This document shows, one piece after another, positions 42,447-52,509 of a stretch of 64,000 nt of DNA; the first letter of the stretch is position 1, and each line of letters begins with the position of its first letter. Source of the DNA: Syntrophorhabdaceae bacterium (lineage in GTDB: Bacteria; Desulfobacterota; Syntrophorhabdia; Syntrophorhabdales; Syntrophorhabdaceae); assembly GCA_036504895.1 (NCBI GenBank), contig DASXUJ010000062.1:1-64000 (forward strand), in the 5' to 3' direction. Made by a program: the position numbers and the translations under genes. The notes beneath the pieces are model-generated. The model made no database searches and was not told where the DNA came from. It was given only the letters and a program-made list of their open reading frames with translations.

Positions 42447-45106
42447 TGAAGGTTATCACGAGTCACCACAACGCGGATTTTGACTCACTCTCGTCAATGG
42501 TAGCAGCGAAAAAACTCTATCCCGATGCCATATTGGTCTTTCCCGGCTCCCAGGAGAAGACGCTCAGGGAATTTCTCATTACCTCCACCCTTTACGTATA
42601 CGACATCGAGAAAATGAAGAAGATCGATTACGAGATGATCGACACCCTCATTCTCGTAGATACCCGTCAAAAGACCAGGATCGGTGATTTTGCCAGGGTG
42701 GCGGCCGACGAAAGAGTCAAGATCCACATCTATGACCACCATCCCCAATCAAAGGAAGACCTGCGGGGTGAAAAGGAAGTAATAAGAGCCACCGGCGCGT
42801 GTGTGACCATCCTGATCTCGATTATCAAAGAAAAAGGAATTCACCTATCCCCCGAAGAGGCCACTATCATGATACTCGGCATCTATGAGGAGACGGGCAG
42901 CTTTCTTTTTCCCTCCACCACGACCGAAGATTTTGAGGCCGCCTCTTTTCTGCTTTCCTGTGGAGCCAATGTCAACCTCGTCTCGGATATGCTGGTGAAG
43001 GAGATCACGCCCGAGCAGGTATTTCTCCTTAACGACCTCATCAGTAACGCCACCGCATATAATATCAACGGGGTCGATGTGGTGGTGGCGGAAGGAATTT
43101 CCGAGAATTACGTGGGAGACCTGGCCGTGGTAGTCCACAAATTCAGGGATATGGAGAATATAAACGTAGTATTCGCCCTCTTCCGGATGGAAGACAGGGT
43201 CTATGTTATCGGCAGGAGCAGGATTCCGGAAGTCGATGTGGGGCACATCCTGTCTCTTCTCGGAGGTGGCGGGCATAAGGAAGCTGCATCGGCAACCATC
43301 AAAGATATGACGCTGATAGAGGCAAGGGAGCAGCTCCTCGAAAACCTGCGCCACAACGTGAAACCGCTGTGGAGGGCAAGGGATATCATGTTTTTCCCCG
43401 TGAAATCGATCGATGCGGAAGCCACCATAGAGGAGGCGCGGGTGCTCATGGTAAAATATAACATTAACGCCTTGCCCGTTATCTCCCACGGCAAGGTGGC
43501 AGGAACGATTACCCGGCAGATCGTAGGCAAGGCGGCCTTTCACAAACTCGAGGAGATTCCCGTTCGGGAATACATGAGTACGGAATCGGCCACAGTGGAA
43601 GAAAATGACTCCATTGAAAAGGTAAAGGAGATCATTATCGGCAACAACCAGAGGTTCGTGCCCGTGGTGAGGGAAGCAGCGCTGATCGGCGCTATCACGC
43701 GTACGGATCTGCTCAAGGTCCTCGAAGACGAGATTGCAAAGGCAATTCTCGGAAAACTCGAATCTCACGACCTATACCAGAAGCACAAAAACGTGAGAAA
43801 GCTGATGGACGAGAGACTCGACCGAAAGACGCTCCAGAGGCTTACCGATATAGGCGCCCTTGCCGATTCCATGGGCTACCACACTTTTCTGGTCGGAGGT
43901 TTCGTGAGAGATCTTCTCCTGCGCATAGATAATTACGATATAGATATTGTAGTCGAGGGAGACGGCGTGAAGTTCGCCGATGAAATGGCAAAGTCCTTCA
44001 AGGTAAAAGTAAGGCCCCACACCGAATTCGCCACTGCCAAAGTAATTTATGGGGACGGCTTCAAAGTCGACATTGCCACGGCCCGACTCGAATATTACAA
44101 GGCACCCGCGGCCCTTCCCATAGTCGAGCATAGTTCCCTGAAACTTGACCTCCACAGGCGCGATTTCACGATCAATACCCTGGCCATATCTCTCAACAAG
44201 AATAATTTCGGGGAGCTCATCGATTTCTTCGGGGGACAACGGGACATCAAAGACAAGACCATCAGGGTCCTCCACAGCCTGAGCTTTGTGGAAGATCCAA
44301 CGAGGGTCTTCAGGGCCATAAGGTTCGAGCACCGGTTCGGGTTCCAAATAGGCAAGCATACCATGAATCTCATAAAGAATACGGTCAAAATGAATTTTCT
44401 TGCGAGAATCCGGGGCAAACGGCTCTGGGCCGAGCTCTCTCTCATCCTCCTCGAGGAAGAGCCGGAAAAAATCCTGCGAAGGCTTCAGGAGTTGGATGTC
44501 CTGAGGTTCATATCATCTTATCTCGTTTTCGACAGGGAAAAGGAGAAGCTCTTTCACCAGATCCATGATGTGTACACATGGTACGAACTTCTCTACAAGG
44601 ACAGGCCCTGCGATAGGATCGCCCTTTATGTGCTGGGTCTCGTGGAACATACGAAACCTTCGGAGATTTCCGAGTTTTGCCGAAAAACGGAGATGACGGA
44701 ACGGCTGAAACGGAAAATTATCGATGATATGGTGCGAACGAGAGAGGCCATTACACGGCTCACCCCTGCAATTCAGACCATGAAGAGGAGTGAAGCCTAC
44801 AGGATATACGAGGGGCTTTCCCAGGAGGCCATACTTTTTACCATGGCGCGAACCAGATCGGAAGAGATCAAAAAGTCCCTGTCACACTATATTACCTATA
44901 CCGATACCTTCAATCCCATCCTTTCCGGAGAAGACCTGAAAAAAATGGGCGTGAGAGAAGGTCCGATTTACAGGGAGATACTGGAGAAGCTGAGGGAGGT
45001 AAAAATCGACCACAACCTGAAGACCAGAGACGAAGAAATAGGTTTTGTGAGCGAATTCCTTGCGGGGAGGAGGACGGCCGATGAACGGGCTTCCGACGCC
45101 TCTTGA
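42446..45106 (+). CDS. DHH-CBS-CCA fusion: tRNA nucleotidyltransferase/poly(A) polymerase family
   Basis: An 886-residue protein with three modules. The N-terminal ~310 residues are a DHH/DHHA1 phosphoesterase (SHHNADFDSL, YDHHPQS, GGGGHKEAAS). Two CBS domains follow (about 310-430). The second half, from about 465, is a class II nucleotidyltransferase of the CCA-adding group, with LVGGFVRDLLL and the metal-binding DIDIVVEGDG, plus RRDFTINTLA. Comparable fusions in Aquifex and deltaproteobacteria are known as A-adding or CCA-adding enzymes; which reaction applies needs a test, and an ordinary CCA enzyme is not in the window. CBS domains may sense adenine nucleotides. It shares one base with xerD and overlaps scpA by 26. 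Confidence 0.88.
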   Translation: MKVITSHHNADFDSLSSMVAAKKLYPDAILVFPGSQEKTLREFLITSTLYVYDIEKMKKIDYEMIDTLILVDTRQKTRIGDFARVAADERVKIHIYDHHPQSKEDLRGEKEVIRATGACVTILISIIKEKGIHLSPEEATIMILGIYEETGSFLFPSTTTEDFEAASFLLSCGANVNLVSDMLVKEITPEQVFLLNDLISNATAYNINGVDVVVAEGISENYVGDLAVVVHKFRDMENINVVFALFRMEDRVYVIGRSRIPEVDVGHILSLLGGGGHKEAASATIKDMTLIEAREQLLENLRHNVKPLWRARDIMFFPVKSIDAEATIEEARVLMVKYNINALPVISHGKVAGTITRQIVGKAAFHKLEEIPVREYMSTESATVEENDSIEKVKEIIIGNNQRFVPVVREAALIGAITRTDLLKVLEDEIAKAILGKLESHDLYQKHKNVRKLMDERLDRKTLQRLTDIGALADSMGYHTFLVGGFVRDLLLRIDNYDIDIVVEGDGVKFADEMAKSFKVKVRPHTEFATAKVIYGDGFKVDIATARLEYYKAPAALPIVEHSSLKLDLHRRDFTINTLAISLNKNNFGELIDFFGGQRDIKDKTIRVLHSLSFVEDPTRVFRAIRFEHRFGFQIGKHTMNLIKNTVKMNFLARIRGKRLWAELSLILLEEEPEKILRRLQELDVLRFISSYLVFDREKEKLFHQIHDVYTWYELLYKDRPCDRIALYVLGLVEHTKPSEISEFCRKTEMTERLKRKIIDDMVRTREAITRLTPAIQTMKRSEAYRIYEGLSQEAILFTMARTRSEEIKKSLSHYITYTDTFNPILSGEDLKKMGVREGPIYREILEKLREVKIDHNLKTRDEEIGFVSEFLAGRRTADERASDAS

Positions 45107-45824
45107 GGTAAGTGTAGCGTGTTACGAAGGCCCCCTGGCGGTTCTTCTCACCCTCATCAAGAAAAATAAAGTAAGTATCTGGGATGTTCCTCTGGCCTCC
45201 ATCACGGACAGGTTTCTTCAGTATGTCGATCTCATGACGGAAATGAATTTGAGAGTTGCCGAGGATTTTATAGAGATGGCTTCCCTCCTTATCTTCATCA
45301 AATCGAAAATGCTACTCCCCTCGGACGATGATACCTCCGAAGAAAACCAAGCCGAGCAGTTCGTGGAGCGTATCATAGAATATGAGAAGATCAGGAACAT
45401 GTCCCAGGCAATCGATGAGCTGCCCCTGCTCGGCAGGGACGTATTCGGCCGCGGAGTCAGAACCCTCGATCGGGAGATGGAATACGACCTTCTTCATCTC
45501 TCAGGGCTCTTCTTCGAGCTTCTCAGGAATAAGGAAGAAAGATATCTGGAGGTACGGGAGATAAAGCCCACGCTCGAAGAAAAGATAAAGGCGCTGAGGG
45601 AGGTGCTCGATACCTCCGGCCTGTATGTCTGGAGCGTCGATGGCGAGGAAGAGCAGACCGAGAAAGTGGCGACCATTCTCGGAATGCTCGAGCTGACGAA
45701 GATAAAATTGGCTGTCCTCATACAGCGAAGGCCTTTCGGTAAAGTGATCCTGAGGAAGAAGGGACCGCCTGCGCTCGCAGGCGCGTCGCCGGACGCCATT
45801 GAAGCTAACCACACGCAACGGTAA
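45081..45824 (+). CDS. scpA: segregation and condensation protein A
   Basis: A 247-residue kleisin subunit of the Smc-ScpAB complex that organises and separates the chromosome. CYEGPLAVLLTLIKKNKVSIWDVPLASITDRFL is the diagnostic N-terminal Smc-binding segment, with a C-terminal winged helix. The reading frame begins at 45060, but ATG 45081 has GGAGGAGG at good distance. It overlaps the CCA fusion gene by 26 bases. The usual partner gene scpB does not follow; sppA comes 12 bases later. A scpB copy may lie elsewhere. Confidence 0.92.
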   Translation: MNGLPTPLEVSVACYEGPLAVLLTLIKKNKVSIWDVPLASITDRFLQYVDLMTEMNLRVAEDFIEMASLLIFIKSKMLLPSDDDTSEENQAEQFVERIIEYEKIRNMSQAIDELPLLGRDVFGRGVRTLDREMEYDLLHLSGLFFELLRNKEERYLEVREIKPTLEEKIKALREVLDTSGLYVWSVDGEEEQTEKVATILGMLELTKIKLAVLIQRRPFGKVILRKKGPPALAGASPDAIEANHTQR

Positions 45825-45836
45825 AAGGGGGTTTCC

Positions 45837-46685
45837 ATGTCACGGACAAAGAAGACTCTTTTGATTCTCCTCGTAATCATCGTAGTTGTCTTCGCAGGCG
45901 CATTTACTATTGGTTTGGTGAGCGGAGGCCTGGGCGACAAAATAGGGGTCGTCGAGATCGAAGGGGTTATCACCCGGTCAGGGGAGACCATGGATGAGAT
46001 CGTCCGTTTCAGGGAGGACGATTCAATCAAAGGGGTCATTTTAAGGATCAGCTCGCCCGGAGGATCGGTAGGTCCGACACAGGAGATATTCCGGGAGGTC
46101 CGGAAGCTCAGGGAAAAGAAGAAGGTCTTTGTCTCCATGGGTTCCGTGTGTGCCTCGGGGGGATATTATATCGCAAGCGCCGGGGACCGTATTTATGCAA
46201 ATCCCTCGACCATAACGGGGAGTATAGGTGTAATCATGGAACAGACGGTCGTCGAAGACCTTCTGAAAAAGATAGGGATCCAGACCAATACGCTCAAAGC
46301 GGGAGAATTCAAAGATGTGGGCTCGCCCTTCAGAAAAATGCGTCCTGAAGAAAAGGCTTACCTTGAGCAAATCCTCAAGGACATTCATGAGCAGTTCATC
46401 TCCGATATGGCCGCGGGCAGAGGACTGACCCTCGAAAAAGCGAGGGCCCTTTCTGATGGAAAGATATTTACGGGGACCCGCGCAATGGAGCTGAAGCTCG
46501 TGGACCGCATCGGCACCTTCTATGATTGCCGGGATGATCTTAAGAAGACACTCAATATCAAGGGAAAACCCGTTTTGATCCGGGCAAAAAAGCCATTCTC
46601 CCTTCTCCGGCTGCTGGTCTCTTCGACGGCAGATGAACTGATGTCCCGGAGTAACGCGGCCCCCTTCTCTTTCCTCCTTAAGTAG
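45837..46685 (+). CDS. sppA: signal peptide peptidase SppA
   Basis: A 282-residue membrane-anchored serine protease that degrades signal peptides after cleavage. One N-terminal membrane helix (about 7-30) is followed by the S49 domain. Ser-Lys dyad: S107 in SVCASGGYYIA and K159 in GEFKDVGSPFR. It is the short, single-domain form. GGGGG precedes ATG by 5 bases. It follows scpA by 12 bases and precedes the L,D-transpeptidase by 7, so it is in the same operon. Confidence 0.93.
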   Translation: MSRTKKTLLILLVIIVVVFAGAFTIGLVSGGLGDKIGVVEIEGVITRSGETMDEIVRFREDDSIKGVILRISSPGGSVGPTQEIFREVRKLREKKKVFVSMGSVCASGGYYIASAGDRIYANPSTITGSIGVIMEQTVVEDLLKKIGIQTNTLKAGEFKDVGSPFRKMRPEEKAYLEQILKDIHEQFISDMAAGRGLTLEKARALSDGKIFTGTRAMELKLVDRIGTFYDCRDDLKKTLNIKGKPVLIRAKKPFSLLRLLVSSTADELMSRSNAAPFSFLLK

Positions 46686-46692
46686 AATTCGG

Positions 46693-47457
46693 ATGGAGAA
46701 GCGGGTTATGCTGACGCCTTTCAATACCTCCTTCCTTTGCATTGCGGCAATATTCCTGGCAATGGCTTTGGGAGCGCTTCGCGTTGACTGGGGCGCCTCA
46801 GAGAAGCAATCCGTCGGCAAAGATCTTTTTCCTCTGAGCTATCCCTTCACCGCCATCCCCACAAGATCTACTCAGTTAATTATTGCGTCAGGCAATCAAG
46901 GGTCCGTCTCTGTGTGCCTTCTCGAAAGGGAAGGCACATGGTGGAAGATGCCCTCCCCTCCCATGCCGGCAGCGATCGGCCGAAACGGCTTTGCCGGTCC
47001 GGGCAAGAAGAAAGAGGGCGACGGCAAAACGCCTTCAGGCATTTACCCTCTCGAGTTCGCTTTCGGCTACTCCCCGAAGATCGATTCAAAAATGCCCTAT
47101 CGACAGGCCCTGGAGCATGACGTGTGGGTGGATGACCCCCTTTCCCCCGATTATAACCAATGGATGGAAAAAGATCGGACCACCGCCGCTTCCTTTGAAG
47201 AGCTCCGGAGGCGAGACCACCTCTACAAGTACGGCCTCGTCATAGGATACAACAGGAACCCCGTAGTGAAAGGTCTGGGGAGCGCCATATTCGTCCACCT
47301 CTGGAAGAAGCCCGGAGAGGCTACGTCAGGATGCGTGGCCCTATCGGAAAAGGACATGCTCCGTATCCTGGATTGGCTCGACCCTGGAAAAGAGCCGCTT
47401 ATTGTTCTGGGAACCGAACGTACAATCGCCGCGATAGTCACGCAGGAACCACGGTAA
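46693..47457 (+). CDS. YkuD-type L,D-transpeptidase family protein
   Basis: A 254-residue exported wall enzyme. A signal anchor helix lies at about 8-28. The YkuD domain has the catalytic histidine H202 (VHLW) and the nucleophile cysteine C214 in TSGCVAL. GPGKKKEGDGKTPSGIY earlier in the protein is typical of this L,D-transpeptidase subgroup. It would form 3-3 crosslinks or attach proteins to peptidoglycan, but the acceptor is not predicted. The first ATG has a poor ribosome-binding site; ATG 46708, five codons on, has GCGGG before it and may be used. Last gene of the plus-strand run; converges with the HD-GYP gene. Confidence 0.85.
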   Translation: MEKRVMLTPFNTSFLCIAAIFLAMALGALRVDWGASEKQSVGKDLFPLSYPFTAIPTRSTQLIIASGNQGSVSVCLLEREGTWWKMPSPPMPAAIGRNGFAGPGKKKEGDGKTPSGIYPLEFAFGYSPKIDSKMPYRQALEHDVWVDDPLSPDYNQWMEKDRTTAASFEELRRRDHLYKYGLVIGYNRNPVVKGLGSAIFVHLWKKPGEATSGCVALSEKDMLRILDWLDPGKEPLIVLGTERTIAAIVTQEPR

Positions 47458-47477
47458 CGGATATCTGCCGCTTTGTC

Positions 47478-49106
47478 TCACCCGAGGATGAAATCGCCTC
47501 TTTCGAATAGCTTCACGCAGGCGTCGACCACCGAGGCGTCGTAGAGAGCGCCCCTATTGCCCGATATCTCTCTCAGGGCCATCTTAATACCCAGGGCAGG
47601 TCTGTACGGTCTATGGGATGCCATGGATTCGACTACGTCGGCCACCGCAAGGATCCGCGCCTCCAATATAAGGGCCTCTCCTTTGATGCCTTCTGGATAT
47701 CCGGAGCCGTCAAGTCTCTCGTGGTGCTGCAGCACCGCTACATTGACGGGCCACGGAAATTCGATATCCTTTAAAATATTGTAGCCTACCTGAGGGTGGA
47801 CCTTTATCATGCTGTACTCAAGGTCGTTAAGCTGTCCCGGCTTGGACAGTATCTCCGCCGGTACGACTATTTTCCCGATATCATGGAGGAAGCCGATAAC
47901 CTGCAACCCCTCCAGCCTGTCTTCCGACCAGCCCAGTTCGTTGCCTATCGCGCAGGCAAGCTGTGCCACGCGCCTTTGATGGCCCGCCGTATAAGGATCC
48001 CGCATCTCTATAGTCGTGGCGAGGGCCCTCACCGTGCTGTCGAGGGTCTTCCTCAGGCTTTCATAACTTTCCCTCAATGCCTCATTCGCCCGTTTACGTT
48101 CCGTGATATCTTCCGCATTGCCTTCGTAATAGAGAATGGCGCCCTTCCCGTCACGTACCGCTCGGGCGCTCAGGTCGATCCATATCTCTGTGCCGTCCAC
48201 GCGAGATGCCTTTGTCTCCAAATGAAGCACCGATCCCTGCGCGGCGATTACCTCCGAGAATGCCGCCCCCTCGTCCGTGCCCGTGGAATACTGAACACGA
48301 CCGGCATGGACCGTCTCTTTCATCTCCTCTGCCGAATCATACCCGAACATACGTGCGAAGGCGGGATTGACACTCAAAAACATGCCGTCGGGGGCATACT
48401 GGAATAACCCTTCCATTGCATTTTCGAATATGGAGCGGTAGTTTTCTTCCGATTTAACCAAGGCTTCCTCGATCTTTTTCCGCTCTATGATCTCCTCTTC
48501 GAGGACGAGCGTCTTTTCCTTCACCCTCTCTTCGAGATGGTTATTCAGCTTTCTCAGCTCGAGCCTCGTCTGCTCGAGGTTCTTGTTCTGATGGAGCATA
48601 TTCTGATACGTGGAGAGAAGAAAGTTTACGATCTTTTGGGGCTCCACTGAAATCGTGCGGGTGTCATCCCCCACGCCCATCTTCACCACTGCCTTGATTC
48701 CGTTGGGCCCCTGAGGCACTCCGGCGCCCTTCCTTCCCAGTATTGTCTCTATGGTCAATAAAAGCAATTTCTCGTCATAGGGCTTTGTCAGGTAAAAGTC
48801 GGCGCCCGCTTCAAGACCCTGTATCACGTCCCTCAGCTCCGACATGGAAGTGAGCAGGATGACGGGAATGTTCTGGAGCCTTTTATCGGCTTTAATGGCA
48901 CGGCAGAATTCGTAGCCGTTCATCTTCGGCATCCATACATCGCTGATGATGAGGTCAGGCCTTGTCTTTGCCAACTCATACAGCCCCTGCAGCCCGTTTT
49001 CCGCCGCACGTACCGCATAGCCTGCCGCGCTTAGTATTCCTCTCAGCAGCTCGGCCTGGGCCTTGCTATCCTCGGCGAACAAGATTTCCGCTTTACGATT
49101 TTCCAT
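47478..49106 (-). CDS. response regulator with PAS and HD-GYP domains
   Basis: A 542-residue regulator. The receiver domain (1-120) has the phosphorylation site in LIISDVWMP and KPYD. A coiled-coil linker (about 170-215) and a PAS domain (about 222-345) precede the HD-GYP domain (about 350-542), with AGHQRRVAQLA, FLHDIGKI, and HHERLDGSGYPEG. The HD-GYP signature and surrounding histidines look intact, so it should hydrolyse c-di-GMP to GMP, opposing the GGDEF protein elsewhere in the window. No histidine kinase is next to it. The start codon follows AGAGAC, a weak ribosome-binding site. Confidence 0.9.
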   Translation of the reverse strand: MENRKAEILFAEDSKAQAELLRGILSAAGYAVRAAENGLQGLYELAKTRPDLIISDVWMPKMNGYEFCRAIKADKRLQNIPVILLTSMSELRDVIQGLEAGADFYLTKPYDEKLLLLTIETILGRKGAGVPQGPNGIKAVVKMGVGDDTRTISVEPQKIVNFLLSTYQNMLHQNKNLEQTRLELRKLNNHLEERVKEKTLVLEEEIIERKKIEEALVKSEENYRSIFENAMEGLFQYAPDGMFLSVNPAFARMFGYDSAEEMKETVHAGRVQYSTGTDEGAAFSEVIAAQGSVLHLETKASRVDGTEIWIDLSARAVRDGKGAILYYEGNAEDITERKRANEALRESYESLRKTLDSTVRALATTIEMRDPYTAGHQRRVAQLACAIGNELGWSEDRLEGLQVIGFLHDIGKIVVPAEILSKPGQLNDLEYSMIKVHPQVGYNILKDIEFPWPVNVAVLQHHERLDGSGYPEGIKGEALILEARILAVADVVESMASHRPYRPALGIKMALREISGNRGALYDASVVDACVKLFERGDFILG

Positions 49107-49253
49107 TCTGTCTCTTACCAGCGTGGGTATTCACGACTCCTGGATTGAGCTCCATCCATCCTATACCTGCAGGAAAGGAGTGGATAAGGAGCACCCGGTA
49201 TACAAAATGTTTTCGTCTGTTGAAAGAAAATCTTTAGAATATGGTGGGCACGA

Positions 49254-49709
49254 TCAGTCCGAATTCCCGCCGGCGACCACGGCGTATTCGAATCCGTCGA
49301 GCAGGGCAATAAAGGATGCCATGTTGATATTCGGGGAGATGGCGGTGACGCTCCATATCTCAGTGCCGTCCGTAAATATGACCGACACTTCGACCTGCGC
49401 GGCGGTGCCTGTCCTGGATTCATGTATACGCGAAGAATAGTCGACGAGCTTGATCCCCTGGATCGCGGGGAATATGGACCCGAGAGATTTTTTGAGCACA
49501 TTCGCGAGCGCATCGACCGGTCCGACCCCTGTGGATGCTTCGTGCATCTCCCGGTCGGTAGTTTTGATAATCACCGTAGCTTCCGGCCTCAACCCGTCGT
49601 CAATGAGCCTGTAAGTTCCCACCACCTGAAATGGTTTCCGGTAGCTTGCAAGAGACCGGACTATGTTAAGCTCTTTTGTCGCATCCCGTATGTCGAGAAA
49701 CTTCTTCAC
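49254..49709 (-). CDS. stand-alone LeuA allosteric (dimerisation) domain protein
   Basis: A 151-residue protein made only of the C-terminal regulatory domain found in isopropylmalate and citramalate synthases. [35 protein letters not shown] and LVDYSSRIH align with the tail of the adjacent CimA ([19 protein letters not shown] against [19 protein letters not shown]). It has no catalytic TIM barrel. Its GTG start overlaps the cimA stop by four bases (GTGA), so it is made together with CimA. It probably arose by duplication and may bind an amino acid as a regulatory partner. Its function is inferred. Confidence 0.8.
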   Translation of the reverse strand: MKKFLDIRDATKELNIVRSLASYRKPFQVVGTYRLIDDGLRPEATVIIKTTDREMHEASTGVGPVDALANVLKKSLGSIFPAIQGIKLVDYSSRIHESRTGTAAQVEVSVIFTDGTEIWSVTAISPNINMASFIALLDGFEYAVVAGGNSD

Positions 49710-51277
49710 CTGACTCTCTCCTCTTCGATGAGCAGTTTATAGTCGATACTGTCCACCAGTGCCTGCCAGCTCGCCTCGATAATGTTCTCCGACACCCCCA
49801 CTGTTCCCCAGGTGCGCTTTCCGTCGCTGCTCTCTATGAGGACCCTGGTGGGCGCTCCGGTGCCGTCCTTCGTCGACAGGACCCTTACCTTGTAATCGAC
49901 CAGCTCCATCTCTTCCAGAACCGGGTAAATTTTGCAAAGGGCTTTTCTCAGTGCGTTATCAAGGGCATTTACGGGGCCCGTTCCCAGGGCGGCGGTATGC
50001 TCGACCCTGTCGTGCACCTTTACGAGTATGGTGGCCTCACATACAGGATGGTTACGCTCCTTCTTCTCCACTATAATGCGAAAGCCTATGAGATCGAAAT
50101 ATTTCTTATGAATCCCCAGGCTTTTTTTGATAAGAAGCTCGAGGGATCCCTCGGCGCCTTCGAATTGATAGCCGAACATCTCGAGGTCTTTTACTTTCTT
50201 CACTACCTCTCTTGCAAGTTTTTTGTCCTTTCCGATGTCGATATTGAACTCTTTCGCCTTATAGAGGATGCTGCTCTCTCCTGACAGATCGGAGATAAGG
50301 ACCCGCTGCACGTTACCCACGAGGGCCGGTACGATATGCTCGTAGGTTTCGGAGTTCCTGCGCACCGCGCTGACGTGAATCCCGCCTTTATGGGCAAAGG
50401 CGCTCTCTCCCACATAGGGCCTGTGTTTATCGGGGATGAAATTGGCCATCTCATCGACAAAAAGGCTCAGCTCCCTCAGTCTCTTCAGCTTCTCTTTCTC
50501 TATTCCGGTGTGGCCCATCTTGAGGATCACGCCCGCCATAATGGAGCAGAGATTCGCGTTACCGCATCTCTCACCGTACCCATTTATGGTGCCCTGTACG
50601 TGAACACATCCGGCCTGCACCGCCATGAGCGTATTGGCCACCGCCATTTCCGTATCGTTATGGGTATGGATCCCGAGAACAGCCCCTGTAACCTCGCCCA
50701 CTTTCTCAACAGCAGAAAAGATTTCAAAGGGCATGGTCCCGCCGTTGGTATCGCAAAGGACCAGGACGTCAGCCCCCGCTTCATGGGCGGCCGCAAGCAC
50801 TTTCATCGCATAGGCCTGGTTCCTCCTGTACCCGTCGAAAAAATGCTCAGCATCGAAAAAGACCGTCTTGCCCTGTCCTTTGAGATAACGGATCGTTCCG
50901 TCTATCATCCTGAGATTCGTATCGAGGCTCACCTTCAATGCGTCCCTCACGTGGAGGTCCCAGCTCTTGCCTACGATTGTGACATATTCGGTATCGGCTT
51001 CCAGTACCGCCCGCACGACCTCATCGTCCTCCGGCCTCCCTTGAGCTTTCATAGTCATACTGAAGGCGGTGATCTTTGCGTTCTTTAGGGTAAGGTGTTT
51101 CACTTCTTTGAAATAGTTGAGGTCTTTCGGATTCGAGCCCGGCCAGCCGCCTTCGATGAAATGTATTCCGAAGTCGTCGAGCTTCTCGGTAATTCTCAAT
51201 TTATCGGTAAGGGAGAAGGAGATATCTTCTGATTGGGCTCCGTCCCTCAAGGTGGTGTCGTAAAACTCGACCCTCAC
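49706..51277 (-). CDS. cimA: (R)-citramalate synthase
   Basis: A 523-residue enzyme of the isopropylmalate synthase family that condenses acetyl-CoA and pyruvate to citramalate, the first step of the threonine-independent isoleucine route. [17 protein letters not shown] at the start, [24 protein letters not shown] and [12 protein letters not shown] are catalytic-domain motifs. The C-terminal ~120 residues are the LeuA-type allosteric domain, with [13 protein letters not shown]. The sequence and length fit the CimA subgroup (long form), as in Geobacter, rather than LeuA. GTG start after GGAGGAG; it overlaps the lysC stop by four bases. Confidence 0.9.
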   Translation of the reverse strand: MRVEFYDTTLRDGAQSEDISFSLTDKLRITEKLDDFGIHFIEGGWPGSNPKDLNYFKEVKHLTLKNAKITAFSMTMKAQGRPEDDEVVRAVLEADTEYVTIVGKSWDLHVRDALKVSLDTNLRMIDGTIRYLKGQGKTVFFDAEHFFDGYRRNQAYAMKVLAAAHEAGADVLVLCDTNGGTMPFEIFSAVEKVGEVTGAVLGIHTHNDTEMAVANTLMAVQAGCVHVQGTINGYGERCGNANLCSIMAGVILKMGHTGIEKEKLKRLRELSLFVDEMANFIPDKHRPYVGESAFAHKGGIHVSAVRRNSETYEHIVPALVGNVQRVLISDLSGESSILYKAKEFNIDIGKDKKLAREVVKKVKDLEMFGYQFEGAEGSLELLIKKSLGIHKKYFDLIGFRIIVEKKERNHPVCEATILVKVHDRVEHTAALGTGPVNALDNALRKALCKIYPVLEEMELVDYKVRVLSTKDGTGAPTRVLIESSDGKRTWGTVGVSENIIEASWQALVDSIDYKLLIEEERVR

Positions 51278-52509
51278 TTCTCCTCCTGCACGTCCTCTGC
51301 ATCCAATCCGAAGGCCGTATGCAGCGCCCGCACCGCGAGCTCACCATACTTGCTCTCGATCACGCAGGAAACCTTGATTTCGGAGGTAGTGATGGCTTCA
51401 ATATTAATGCCTTCTTTTGCAAGAACGGCAAACATCTTCGACGCGATGCCCGCGTGGGATATCATGCCCCTGCCCACGATGCTTATTTTGGCGATGCTGT
51501 CGTCCATGGTCACCTGTAGTGCGCCCACCTGGGCCGCCTTTTCTTCCATGAGCTTATAAGCCTTCTTCGCATCGGCCCTTGCCGTGGTAAAGGTAATGTC
51601 CGTCAGGCTCCCATGGCTTACGTTCTGCACGATCACGTCGACGACGATATTGGCATCGGAAAGAGCGGTGAAGATCTCTGCGGCTATGCCCGGTTTGTCG
51701 GGAACAGAGCTCACCGTGATCTTTGCCTCATTCTTGCTGTATGTTACTCCGGATATTACGACCTTCTCCATTGACATCGTTCCCTCCTCACATACGAGTG
51801 TCCCTATTCCCTCCACAAGAGAAGATTTTACCATAAGGGGGACATTATATTTTTGTGCGAGCTCGACCGACCGTATCTGGAGCACTTTCGCCCCCAGGCC
51901 GGCCATCTCCAACATCTCGTCATAAGAAATTCTATCGAGCCTTTGCGCTTTTTCACAGATATTTGGGTCCGTGGTATAGACGCCGTCCACGTCCGTATAT
52001 ATTTCGCAAAGGTCTGCCTTAAGGCCCGCTGCCAGGGCAACGGCAGTCGTGTCTGAGCCTCCCCTGCCGAGGGTCGTGATATTGCCGTCCTCATCCACCC
52101 CCTGAAACCCGGGGACCACCACAATTTTTCCTTCTTTCAGCTCACCGAATATCCTCACGTCTTCCAGCTTTTCTATCCGTGCTTTTCCGAAACTGGAATC
52201 GGTAAGAATCGGGATTTGAGAACCCAGGACAGAGACGGCATCATATCCCATCTCCTTGAGCGTAACCGCGAGCAAAGCGGATGTTACCTGCTCGCCTGTC
52301 GATATGAGGACATCGACCTCCCGCTCATCCGGAAATTTGGCGATCTGGTGGGCAAGGGTGAGAAGCCGGTCCGTCTCTCCCGACATAGCTGAAACCACTA
52401 TCACCATATCGTTGCCACGTTTTTTGTACTCTATGGCCCTCAGTGCAACATTACGAATCCGCTCAACATCCTTTACGGAAGTTCCGCCATATTTCTGCAC
52501 GACTAACAT
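51274..52509 (-). CDS. lysC: aspartate kinase
   Basis: A 411-residue monofunctional aspartokinase for synthesis of lysine, threonine, methionine and diaminopimelate. The N-terminal [27 protein letters not shown] and [16 protein letters not shown] are substrate/ATP sites. The C-terminal ~150 residues are two ACT domains, which in the family bind Lys or Thr as feedback inhibitors. GGAGG precedes ATG. It overlaps tsaE by 47 bases at its start and cimA by four at its end, tying aspartate- and branched-chain amino acid synthesis in one transcript. Confidence 0.95.
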   Translation of the reverse strand: MLVVQKYGGTSVKDVERIRNVALRAIEYKKRGNDMVIVVSAMSGETDRLLTLAHQIAKFPDEREVDVLISTGEQVTSALLAVTLKEMGYDAVSVLGSQIPILTDSSFGKARIEKLEDVRIFGELKEGKIVVVPGFQGVDEDGNITTLGRGGSDTTAVALAAGLKADLCEIYTDVDGVYTTDPNICEKAQRLDRISYDEMLEMAGLGAKVLQIRSVELAQKYNVPLMVKSSLVEGIGTLVCEEGTMSMEKVVISGVTYSKNEAKITVSSVPDKPGIAAEIFTALSDANIVVDVIVQNVSHGSLTDITFTTARADAKKAYKLMEEKAAQVGALQVTMDDSIAKISIVGRGMISHAGIASKMFAVLAKEGINIEAITTSEIKVSCVIESKYGELAVRALHTAFGLDAEDVQEEK

